Source: Desulfobacterales bacterium HSG17 (lineage in GTDB: Bacteria > Desulfobacterota > Desulfobacteria > Desulfobacterales > Desulfococcaceae). Taken from it: a stretch of 13,376 bases of DNA. The notes under the pieces were generated by a model, which worked only from the letters and a program-made list of their open reading frames with translations, ran no database searches and had not been told where the DNA came from. The translations under genes and the position numbers were made by a program. The stretch's first letter is position 1. Each line of letters begins with the position of its first letter. The DNA is taken from positions 1 through 13,376 of the forward strand of contig JAUCGD010000079.1 of assembly GCA_030377945.1 (NCBI GenBank), read 5' to 3'. Of the stretch, positions 1-6,955 are shown piece after piece.

Positions 1-1691
1 ATATCTATAATTCAAATAACACTGTAATCAAGAATAATCGTATAGACAACTCCTTTGAAACCGGTATTAATGTGGGAAAACATGAAAATATTGATATTAC
101 GGGAAATCAAATCACCAATAACGGAATGTTTCTGACTTATGGCAGCTTTAACACGCCGTTAACACAAGGAAAGGGAATTAACAGCCTTACAAGCGGGGCA
201 CTGAACATATCAGGCAACAGCATTATCAATTCAACTTATTCCGCAATAGAGATAGGCACTGACGGCGCAATCGTCACTAACAATTATATTCGGGGTTCGC
301 TGCTGAATATCAATGATGGCGGCGCAATTACCCTGAGAGGAAGTAATATCAGCATTACAGATAATATTATTATCGGTGTTTACGGCAACATCAATGACGG
401 TGCAAACGGTTATGCAGGTGAAGATAAAACTTCCAGACACGGATCATACGGCATGGGTATTTTTGATTACCAGGCAACGGAAAATAATGTTATCACAGGT
501 AACACGGTTGCTTATGCCAGGGATATAGGAATAATGATAGCCCAAGGGAAGAATTACGAAATAAGCGGCAATATCACTTATGGAAATGAAGTTCAAATCC
601 AGGCCAAAAAAGGCGGAGATGGTATAAAAATTATAAACAACACCATGTATGCTGCTGACAACATCATCATAGGCATGGAAAAATTCGCATTTCACAAAGG
701 ATTGGAAATAACCGGTAGTCCTGTTAATCTTACTATTGACAGCAATTTCTACTGCTCTCCGTATTCCGAAAGCTATATCTACTTTGATGGAGGATATAAT
801 CTTGATTCTTTTAAGTATTTCAATGGCGCGTACGATCAAAACTCAGGCTCCTATGATGTCCGTTTTCCCAGTTTTAAAATAAAGTCCGTGACAGAGACCC
901 TGGCTGCCGATGATTTTGAAGACTGCGGGAACACAGCCCCAAGTCTCAGCGGGGGCACATGCAGTGATGATATAAGTAAAACTGATTCAATGAGTTTTGC
1001 AAAAGGAGACGGCACGTTTTTCAGGCTTGCAAATGAGATTGCTTTTCAAAAAGATAAAATTTACAATATGGAGTTTGACTCCTATGCAGAAGGAATAACC
1101 ACATATCAGCGAAGGATAGCACAGACAATTGACGGCCAATTTACCAGGCTGATACCGGAATCCAATTTTCAGTTTAATAACAAAAAGCAACACCACCAAT
1201 ATATATTCAGAGCAATATATGATCTGACTGAAAAACCTATATTTTCAGTAAAAGACGGTGACGATCGGCAGCTTTGGATAGACAATTTTAAATTGCAGGA
1301 AGTGGAGATAATACAAAAAGAACAAACCAAAATAGTCTTTGACAATGAAGGATTAAAAGGTATTTCAAGTGATTCCGCCCTGCTTGTGAATAAAACATTT
1401 GCAAATAAATCCTTTTCAATACCTGGTAACTATGAAACTTTGGACGGCAAAGTCGGCAACATACCGGTTGAACCTTTCAAATCGAAAATAATTGTCAAAA
1501 CAAGAGAACCCGCAGGAATAGAATATGATATCAATAATGATGGTTTTACGGACTTGGAAGATCTGATAATTCTTCTTAAAATAATAACCGGCAGTCCAAC
1601 AGAAGATTTTCTATTTATTGATCTGGATAAGGACGGGGTTATGGGGATGAATGAAGTGATTTATATTATAAGGGCGCTTGTGCTGCAATAA
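1..1691 (+). CDS. Beta-helix protein with C-terminal dockerin (5' partial)
   Basis: The reading frame is open from the first complete codon at position 3, so the true start lies before the window. A GTG at 72 is internal and has no convincing ribosome site. The first ~270 visible residues are rungs rich in Asn, Ile and Gly (ITGNQITNNG, ISGNSIINST, ITDNIIIG), typical of right-handed parallel beta-helix (pectate-lyase/NosD-like) proteins that bind or cleave polysaccharides. A region of about 140 residues ending in LWIDNF resembles a CBM4/9-type carbohydrate-binding jelly roll. A short beta-rich segment (LDGKVGNIPVEPFKSKIIV) follows. The last ~55 residues carry two calcium-loop repeats, DINNDGFTDLED and DLDKDGVMGMNE, as in dockerin type I modules. 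It is probably exported, though the signal peptide would be outside the window. Substrate and catalytic activity cannot be told. The fold and dockerin are fairly sure; enzyme versus adhesin is open. Confidence 0.8.
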   Translation, partial: IYNSNNTVIKNNRIDNSFETGINVGKHENIDITGNQITNNGMFLTYGSFNTPLTQGKGINSLTSGALNISGNSIINSTYSAIEIGTDGAIVTNNYIRGSLLNINDGGAITLRGSNISITDNIIIGVYGNINDGANGYAGEDKTSRHGSYGMGIFDYQATENNVITGNTVAYARDIGIMIAQGKNYEISGNITYGNEVQIQAKKGGDGIKIINNTMYAADNIIIGMEKFAFHKGLEITGSPVNLTIDSNFYCSPYSESYIYFDGGYNLDSFKYFNGAYDQNSGSYDVRFPSFKIKSVTETLAADDFEDCGNTAPSLSGGTCSDDISKTDSMSFAKGDGTFFRLANEIAFQKDKIYNMEFDSYAEGITTYQRRIAQTIDGQFTRLIPESNFQFNNKKQHHQYIFRAIYDLTEKPIFSVKDGDDRQLWIDNFKLQEVEIIQKEQTKIVFDNEGLKGISSDSALLVNKTFANKSFSIPGNYETLDGKVGNIPVEPFKSKIIVKTREPAGIEYDINNDGFTDLEDLIILLKIITGSPTEDFLFIDLDKDGVMGMNEVIYIIRALVLQ

Positions 1692-1869
1692 TGTGTGTCA
1701 GAACTCAACTGCTCCACTAAAAAAGTTGCCGTAACCTGTATAGCGGAGCGGAGGTGCCTGAAGACAAGGATGTCAACCGACAGTTTGTACTTTTGAATGT
1801 TTTTAACCAATTTGTTGCTGGTGAAAATAAAGCGAATAAGGAAAGTACTTACAGTATTTGAAATATAAA

Positions 1870-2015
1870 AGTTAACCAAGCGCTGAACTCGGACGCAAAA
1901 GGGTTCCAGTTAGCTTAGCATTAGCTTTCGTTCATGCAACGAATCTGCTAACATTTCCGAGCGTCGGCAGAGCCGACACATGGAAACTCGCCGATCGCTG
2001 ATGCCGCCGTTGGAC
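1870..2015 (+). repeat. attC-like folded element (candidate)
   Basis: The segment begins with AAC (1874-1876) followed by a CGCTGAACTCGGACGC-type box and ends with GTTGGAC (2009-2015), which fits the integron R' core GTTRRRY. Co-linear arms can pair: AAC with GTT (1874-1876/2009-2011, plus two wobble pairs), AGCG with CGCT (1879-1882/1996-1999), and TCGG with CCGA (1889-1892/1991-1994), leaving unpaired bases between the boxes. Inside are further stems: GTTAGC/GCTAAC (1909-1914/1947-1952), TTCGTT/AACGAA (1927-1932/1938-1943) and GTCGGC/GCCGAC with an AGA loop (1963-1968/1972-1977). This architecture and size resemble long attC sites. The left core is not a good RYYYAAC match, there is no integrase in the window, and no second copy was found, so this remains a candidate. 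Confidence 0.4.
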
Positions 2016-2058
2016 TGATAAAATCTGCTTGTTCCTTTAAACCTTAGTTTCTACTTTT

Positions 2059-2064
2059 GGAGGT
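2059..2064 (+). promoter_or_regulatory. Ribosome binding site fixing the nitroreductase start
   Basis: GGAGGT lies 7 bases before ATG at 2072. It overlaps the in-frame TTG at 2057, so that upstream TTG cannot be the start and the shorter reading is preferred. Confidence 0.85.
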
Positions 2065-2071
2065 AAAAAAT

Positions 2072-2929
2072 ATGATCACTGACCAACCTAAAAATTTCAC
2101 TGTTGACCCTGAAAAATGCATTAGCTGTGGTTCTTGTGTAAAGGTTTGTCCTACTCGTGTTCTAAAACTGGACGACAATAAAAAACCATATATGATTGAT
2201 CAGTCAGGGCATGATTTCTGGACTACCTGCTGGGAATGTCATCGATGTCTTGCTGCTTGTCCTAATGCTTCCATATTGATATGTGGCAAAAGGCCAGAAG
2301 ATAGCTTGTCAAAAAAGGACATGGCAAACAAGTTGCAGATGCAAGCTCTTATTGCCAACAGGCGTTCAACTCGTAACTTTAAAAAGAAAGAAGTTGATAG
2401 GGAACTTATTGAAGAATTGGTACGTTCTGTTGGAAATCTTCCAACTGGTAGTAATAATCAACTTGTCATGTTCAGTGTGATTGATGAAAAAGAACAAACC
2501 AGAAGATTTATTGAAATGTTGTATGAAGAAGTTAGTGCTAAAATCGATGAAGGTACACTTCCTGAAAGGTATGACGAAAATCGAATGAAAGAAATTGTAG
2601 CCATGTACCGAAATGGTGAAGATCCAATATTTATGGGGGCTCCACATCTTGCAATTCCTCATGCAATAATCGGCAAAGGGGAGTGGGTATTTGACACGAC
2701 AATAGCGCTTACCTACTTAGAGTTACTTATGAACTCAGCAGGCATTGGTACATGTATCAAATCATTCCCTCGCAGCCTATTGGAAATATGTCCTAATGCT
2801 AGAAAATCTTTTGGTATACCCGACGATCATTACTTCAGTTGCTTTTTGGCATTCGGTTATCAGTCTATCAAATTTCACAGAGGTGTTCAGCGACAGGACG
2901 TAATGAATATTGTTCGTGTGCAGTTATAA
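2072..2929 (+). CDS. Ferredoxin-nitroreductase fusion (2[4Fe-4S] + FMN oxidoreductase)
   Basis: The 285-residue product has two parts. Residues 16-26 (CISCGSCVKVC followed by P) and 53-63 (CWECHRCLAAC followed by P) are two classical CxxCxxCxxxCP clusters for two [4Fe-4S] centres. From about residue 90 to the end it is a nitroreductase-like FMN domain: the RRSTR phosphate-binding motif (97-101), the GSNNQ segment, the GAPHL strand, and the LLMNSAGIGTC helix typical of this family. Such fusions pass electrons from a low-potential ferredoxin centre to FMN and reduce nitro, quinone or other organic acceptors in the cytoplasm; the true substrate is unknown. It stands alone on the plus strand, has its own strong ribosome site, and faces the minus-strand lipid cluster tail to tail. 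Its codons end in T noticeably often (TGT, CCT, CGT, GTT), unlike the flanking genes, which may reflect separate acquisition. Confidence 0.9.
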   Translation: MITDQPKNFTVDPEKCISCGSCVKVCPTRVLKLDDNKKPYMIDQSGHDFWTTCWECHRCLAACPNASILICGKRPEDSLSKKDMANKLQMQALIANRRSTRNFKKKEVDRELIEELVRSVGNLPTGSNNQLVMFSVIDEKEQTRRFIEMLYEEVSAKIDEGTLPERYDENRMKEIVAMYRNGEDPIFMGAPHLAIPHAIIGKGEWVFDTTIALTYLELLMNSAGIGTCIKSFPRSLLEICPNARKSFGIPDDHYFSCFLAFGYQSIKFHRGVQRQDVMNIVRVQL

Positions 2930-2948
2930 GTATCCTATAAAAAATAGC

Positions 2949-3067
2949 CTGATACTAACGGTTTGTGTTGATATGACCAACATATTCTTCTCTCTTTGAT
3001 GGAATTGTTTCCTGAAAAAGGCTTTATAGCAGTGAATTACAGTTTCAACACACACCGTTTGTATCAG
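2949..3067. repeat. 119-bp element with 23-bp imperfect terminal inverted repeats
   Basis: The left end 2949-2971 (starting CTGATACTAACGG) and right end 3045-3067 (ending CCGTTTGTATCAG) are reverse complements at 21 of 23 positions. They enclose a 73-base centre with no open frame. The size, lack of coding capacity and long terminal repeats suggest a MITE-like non-autonomous element. No clear target-site duplication is visible at its edges. As a transcript it could also fold into a long stem between the two convergent genes, but the large loop makes an intrinsic terminator unlikely. Confidence 0.55.
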
Positions 3068-3324
3068 AATATATCAAAAATATGAAAGTAAAAAAACATG
3101 ACTTTGCCTTAATAGAAGTTGAATTGTTAACAATCGGCTTGCACCGTACTTTGGGGACGCGCGGCAATCAAATATTTCAGAACATTAATGAAGGGGCTGC
3201 CCCTACAATAAATGTAACATAATTTATGCACAGGTACTTAACACTTACGGATGAATCGAATTCTTCAAAACTACTTGGCATAAAGGTTGATTTAGGTGAA
3301 AATTAAGGACACTTTTATCCAGCC
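3068..3324. other. Non-coding stretch downstream of both convergent genes
   Basis: No supported gene. It contains a 13-base odd palindrome, AGGGGCTGCCCCT (3192-3204), followed by TACAA, which may be a decayed copy of a GTAGRG-type palindromic repeat. No hairpin plus U-run that would terminate either flanking gene was recognised. Confidence 0.4.
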
Positions 3325-5007
3325 TCATTTCTCAGGCCGAAAAAACAACCAGAACCCCAGCAAAACAGCGCTGACAATACCCCCTATCCCAAGCACGGAA
3401 ACCCCGAAAACCTGTGGAGGAACTTTAAAACTCAAAAGAAGAGAAGAAGATAGAAGCAGGGATGAAATTATGATAGACATAGATAATTTATTACTTTCCC
3501 GTTGAAACGAACCCAGGATTTTTTCTAATTTTTGAACGTCAAAGCCTAAAACAAACTTACCTTTTCTTGCCTGGCGGATAATGGCAATGGAATCCCTGGG
3601 AACTTCCTGGAGTAATTGAATGGCTTCAACAGATAATCTTGAAACATCTTCTGAGATACGCGATACAGACAGGCGTTCCATTTTTTTCTTTTTGATAAAC
3701 GGGGCTGCATATCCTACCATGTCAAATTCAGGATCAAGCATTTGGGCAACGCCTTCAACAGCAGCAAAGGATTTCATCATTAAAAAAGTATCAGGGTATA
3801 ATCTGAGTTTATGTTTTGCCATTATCTTTAACAAATCCTGCAACAATCGTCCCACATTTATATGTTTTAATGATTTGGTCAGATATTGACTGATAAATGT
3901 GGACAAATCCCGTTCCAATAACCGCATATCCGGTTCATCGTCATATTCGGTAAGTTCCAGTAAATAATGGCTGGTGGCAGAAGGGTTTTCTGTAACTATG
4001 CTGGCAATCAGGTCAATAAAAACTTCCCTTGCACGGCGGTCCATAAATCCCATCATGCCAAAGTCAACAAGGCCCAGTACATTACCTGGTAAAACAAAGA
4101 GATTGCCAGGATGCAGGTCCGCATGAAAAAAACCGTATTCAAACACCTGTTTTAAAATCAGGTCTGCACCTTTTTGGGTCAGGGCCTTCCTGTCCATATT
4201 TTCTTTATCAAGTGTATCCAGGTCTGAAATTTTGATGCCCTGGATATATTCCATGGTTAAAACTTTCCGGGTGCTTCTGTCCAGATAAACCTTTGGAATA
4301 TGGATGTTTGAATCAAAGATAAATTGGCGGGTTACACGCTGCATATTGGATGCTTCCAGGGAATAATCCATTTCTTTATCAAGGGTTTCTGCAAATTCTT
4401 CAACAATTTTAACAGGGCGGAAAAAAGAAAGGTCTTCAATGTGACGTTCCATCAGGGTGGCCAGATGATTTATGATTTCAAGATCAACTGTGATAAGTTT
4501 TCTGATGCCCGGCCTCCTGATTTTTACAGCAACCTTTTCACCGGTTATTAATGATGCCAGGTGAACCTGGCCGATTGATGCAGATGCAAAAGGCTCTTCT
4601 TCCATGGAAACAAAGGGTGTTTCTTCAGTGCCAAATTCTTTGGCCAGGATTTGTTTAACGTCTGAGAATGGAAATTGGGGGACATTGTCCTGGAGTTTTT
4701 CAAGTTCAAAAAGAAATTGTAAAGGCACAAGATCAGGGCGGGTGGAGAGAATTTGTCCAAATTTAATAAAGGTGGGGCCGAGTTCTTCAAAAAGGAGTCT
4801 GACCCTTTGGGGCTGGGTCAAACGTTCAACCTGTTCCGGTTTATCCCTGGAGATCATTTTCAGACCGATTTCCAGGTATTGGTCAATCTTCAGGGCATCA
4901 ATAATATTACCAAACCCATACTTGAAGAGAATGGTTAATATCTGACGGTAACGGTTTATGTTCCGGTAAGTACGGCCGACAACATCAAGATCTCTCAGGC
5001 TTAGCAT
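3325..5007 (-). CDS. ABC1/UbiB-family atypical kinase-like membrane protein
   Basis: The 560 residues match the usual length and order of the ABC1/ADCK/UbiB family. The KxGQ signature is KFGQ (72-75) in a GPTFIKFGQILSTRPDLVP segment. The alanine-rich nucleotide loop is ASASIGQVHLA (141-151), the lysine is K162 in AVKIRRP, EMDYSLEASN is at 212-221, the catalytic loop HADLHPGN is at 295-302, and the metal-binding DFG is at 315-317. Two hydrophobic helices at the C-terminus (about 511-527 and 533-556) should anchor it in the membrane. Family members support quinone or other prenyl/lipid metabolism, possibly by extracting lipids from membranes through ATPase activity. It is the last gene of the minus-strand series, 183 bases after the hydrolase, with a modest AGGAA ribosome site 12 bases before ATG. 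The lipid neighbourhood suggests a role in moving or activating hydrophobic substrates rather than ubiquinone synthesis, but this is inference. Confidence 0.92.
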   Translation of the reverse strand: MLSLRDLDVVGRTYRNINRYRQILTILFKYGFGNIIDALKIDQYLEIGLKMISRDKPEQVERLTQPQRVRLLFEELGPTFIKFGQILSTRPDLVPLQFLFELEKLQDNVPQFPFSDVKQILAKEFGTEETPFVSMEEEPFASASIGQVHLASLITGEKVAVKIRRPGIRKLITVDLEIINHLATLMERHIEDLSFFRPVKIVEEFAETLDKEMDYSLEASNMQRVTRQFIFDSNIHIPKVYLDRSTRKVLTMEYIQGIKISDLDTLDKENMDRKALTQKGADLILKQVFEYGFFHADLHPGNLFVLPGNVLGLVDFGMMGFMDRRAREVFIDLIASIVTENPSATSHYLLELTEYDDEPDMRLLERDLSTFISQYLTKSLKHINVGRLLQDLLKIMAKHKLRLYPDTFLMMKSFAAVEGVAQMLDPEFDMVGYAAPFIKKKKMERLSVSRISEDVSRLSVEAIQLLQEVPRDSIAIIRQARKGKFVLGFDVQKLEKILGSFQRESNKLSMSIIISSLLLSSSLLLSFKVPPQVFGVSVLGIGGIVSAVLLGFWLFFRPEK

Positions 5008-5092
5008 ATTGAATAATATTTCCTGTCAGAAAATAAATTTATACTCTTGTTCCCAGGCTTTTCTATTGAAAGATAGTACACTGTTTCACAAG

Positions 5093-5165
5093 TTTGTACA
5101 CAGTTAATGATGCGTATGGTTATTGTAGAGACAAGGCATGCCTTGTCTCTACGACGGTGTACAAA
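5093..5165. repeat. 73-bp palindromic element with 9-bp inverted ends
   Basis: The ends TTTGTACAC (5093-5101) and GTGTACAAA (5157-5165) are exact inverted repeats. Inside lies a perfect 28-base palindrome (5125-5152) whose half is GTAGAGACAAGGCA. Palindromes with GTAGAG...CTCTAC ends recur as dispersed intergenic repeats in many environmental bacterial genomes. It sits between the hydrolase and ABC1 genes and would form a strong hairpin in the transcript. That could lower expression of the ABC1 gene or protect the upstream mRNA. It lacks a U-run, so it is not called a terminator. Confidence 0.7.
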
Positions 5166-5190
5166 TTTATGATTTGATGCACTAGTCTTA

Positions 5191-6948
5191 TTACCTTAAC
5201 ATATCAAAGTATGCTATACATTCTGAATCATCCGGATTGACAGCAGCATGGCTGTCATAAGACCAGTTTCCCCAGACTTTTTCAATAATCTGCTCAAACA
5301 GGGGATAAATCAGTTCTTGTGCCTTTTTTCCATAGAGCAGATCAAGATGATTTGCCCCTTTAATAACAAAATCAATTAGCTGGCTTTGTTCCGGTAAAAT
5401 CTCTACTTTTTTCAAATCCTCAACCTTTTCAAGGTGGTAAACTTTTTTATATTTGTGAGGATAGAACTGGCTGTATCGTATATTTTCAAGGGGAGCAAGG
5501 CAGTCTTTGTCACCCCAGAAATGGAACAAAGGAATGTTATTGGGGAAAAATGAATAATGATGGGTATAATTCAAGGCAGACGGGTCCATTCGTTTAAAAC
5601 CATTGCCGTCATATATGGCTTTCAGGAATTGAAACCCAAGGCCAAGAGGTATGGATTCCATTGCACATTCAAGGTAGCGTTCTATAAAATATTTATCATT
5701 TCTATGATTTTCAGGGGAGATTAAAAAATTAAGTCCGCCAATATCTTGATTGTAGATGAACCGGTTAACAGATTTCAGCAGGGGTAACTGGGTGAAAAGC
5801 TGTGATATTTCCTGGATGGGTACATGGGAAAACTTGAATATTCTGGATAAATGGTTTAACCAGAGGGCTGAGGGAAAAAATATATGGGATTTTTTATCAA
5901 AGCATCTGGGAGAACCAAGGGAAATAACGCCTTTAACTGTTTTCAGGTTTGATATGGCAGTTTGGGCCGGCACCAGGACTTTGTCCAGTTCTCTTTTATT
6001 AGAGTCAGGCATTTTGATTTTGTCAAAATCAAGACGCATGGACCAGTTTAAAACCATGTTTTCAGATACAAGCCCGCCCATGCTGTGCCCCAAAAGGATT
6101 GAGGGCTTGCCGCAGCTGCGCTGGGTAATAAAGTTCAGCACTGTGGGAAGATCGTGGTCAATCAGGGTGTCAACCGTGTAATCAGGATCAAAACGGCCAG
6201 CATTTACGCCCACACCACGCGGGTCAAACAAATAGACCCAATTGCCTTTGTCTGCAAGATTTTTGGCAATTGAATACCTGTTATTCAGGTCAAAACAATT
6301 GGAATTATTGGCAAAGCCCGGAACCAGTATTATTGAAGGCTTGTTATCGCCTGCTGTGACATCTTCCATGCTCAACAGGCGGCGAAATTTTATTTCTTTA
6401 CCTTCTTCTGTAAAATCCTGGTAATAGACAATTTCATAGTCGCCCCTGCCATTATTTTCTTTTTCATCCACTTCACTTTCAAAATAAACAGGCTGACAGG
6501 ATGCTTTTAAGGCTTCTTTAACAATGTTTCGGCGATAGGCCTCATTGTATATTTTTTTTAAAAACTCAGGATCAATTTTCAGCCGGTTGACTGCAATATA
6601 TTCAAGCTCTTTCCAGGAAAGGAGAATCACCTTTTCAGTCAGGCAGATATAATCTTTTTCCAGTTCATCATACAGCACAGACTTGATCTCATTTCGTGGA
6701 ATAACAGTCTGGGTAACCCTGTAAAAAATATGATAAAGAGTCAGTGCAAGCTTTCCAACGGCATTTTGTTTTATCTCTTCCCGGCTTATGATAAGCTCCG
6801 GAGCAACCGGAAGACCAAGGCTGAGCTGGCCTTTATAGAATTTGCTGTAACTGTCATAACTGACATTAATGACCTGGGCAGGCAGGTCATTAATCGCAAA
6901 GCGGATGGCTGATTCCCGAATCTGCCGGGCTTTTGTAACAAGTTTCAT
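5191..6948 (-). CDS. Serine alpha/beta hydrolase, lipase-like
   Basis: The 585-residue product carries an alpha/beta hydrolase core from about residue 200. The oxyanion segment is LVPGFANNS (208-216), followed by FDPRGVG (241-247). The nucleophile elbow is GHSMGG (287-292) with Ser289. The acid is probably Asp482 in GDKDCLAP, and the histidine is His534 in GANHLDLLYG. The Ser in the elbow argues for a hydrolase or acyltransferase rather than a PHA synthase, which uses Cys. The first ~200 residues are a separate helical region without signal peptide that I do not recognise. Between the nucleophile and the acid there is a long insertion that could form a lid. It starts 7 bases after AAR-B stops, with no strong ribosome site (AGGGGA about 15 bases upstream, inside AAR-B), so its translation is probably coupled. 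In this locus it may cleave wax esters, triacylglycerol or acyl thioesters; the substrate is unproven. Confidence 0.85.
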   Translation of the reverse strand: MKLVTKARQIRESAIRFAINDLPAQVINVSYDSYSKFYKGQLSLGLPVAPELIISREEIKQNAVGKLALTLYHIFYRVTQTVIPRNEIKSVLYDELEKDYICLTEKVILLSWKELEYIAVNRLKIDPEFLKKIYNEAYRRNIVKEALKASCQPVYFESEVDEKENNGRGDYEIVYYQDFTEEGKEIKFRRLLSMEDVTAGDNKPSIILVPGFANNSNCFDLNNRYSIAKNLADKGNWVYLFDPRGVGVNAGRFDPDYTVDTLIDHDLPTVLNFITQRSCGKPSILLGHSMGGLVSENMVLNWSMRLDFDKIKMPDSNKRELDKVLVPAQTAISNLKTVKGVISLGSPRCFDKKSHIFFPSALWLNHLSRIFKFSHVPIQEISQLFTQLPLLKSVNRFIYNQDIGGLNFLISPENHRNDKYFIERYLECAMESIPLGLGFQFLKAIYDGNGFKRMDPSALNYTHHYSFFPNNIPLFHFWGDKDCLAPLENIRYSQFYPHKYKKVYHLEKVEDLKKVEILPEQSQLIDFVIKGANHLDLLYGKKAQELIYPLFEQIIEKVWGNWSYDSHAAVNPDDSECIAYFDMLR

Positions 6949-6955
6949 GTTTGTA

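Larger units (their letters stand above)
1692..2071. other. Non-coding stretch between dockerin gene and nitroreductase gene
   Basis: No open frame here has a ribosome site or recognisable protein. The first part (about 1692-1870) shows nothing I can name. The second part holds the attC-like folded segment described separately and then the leader of the nitroreductase gene. No clear rho-independent terminator follows the dockerin gene. Confidence 0.5.

Noticed and set aside
2057..2071. TTG start for the nitroreductase fusion
   Set aside because: This TTG is part of the GGAGGT ribosome site region; ATG at 2072 is correctly spaced from it.
2072..2929. Nitroreductase gene as a complete integron cassette
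   Set aside because: A cassette would carry its own attC after the gene. The inverted-repeat element downstream has no GTTRRRY or RYYYAAC cores.
2949..3067. Intrinsic terminator between the convergent genes
   Set aside because: The two arms are 73 bases apart and no U-run follows either arm.
3082..3222. Small plus-strand open frame of 46 codons (starts MKVKKHDFALIEVE)
   Set aside because: No ribosome site precedes the ATG, no recognisable family, and it runs through the small palindrome at 3192-3204. It is likely chance.
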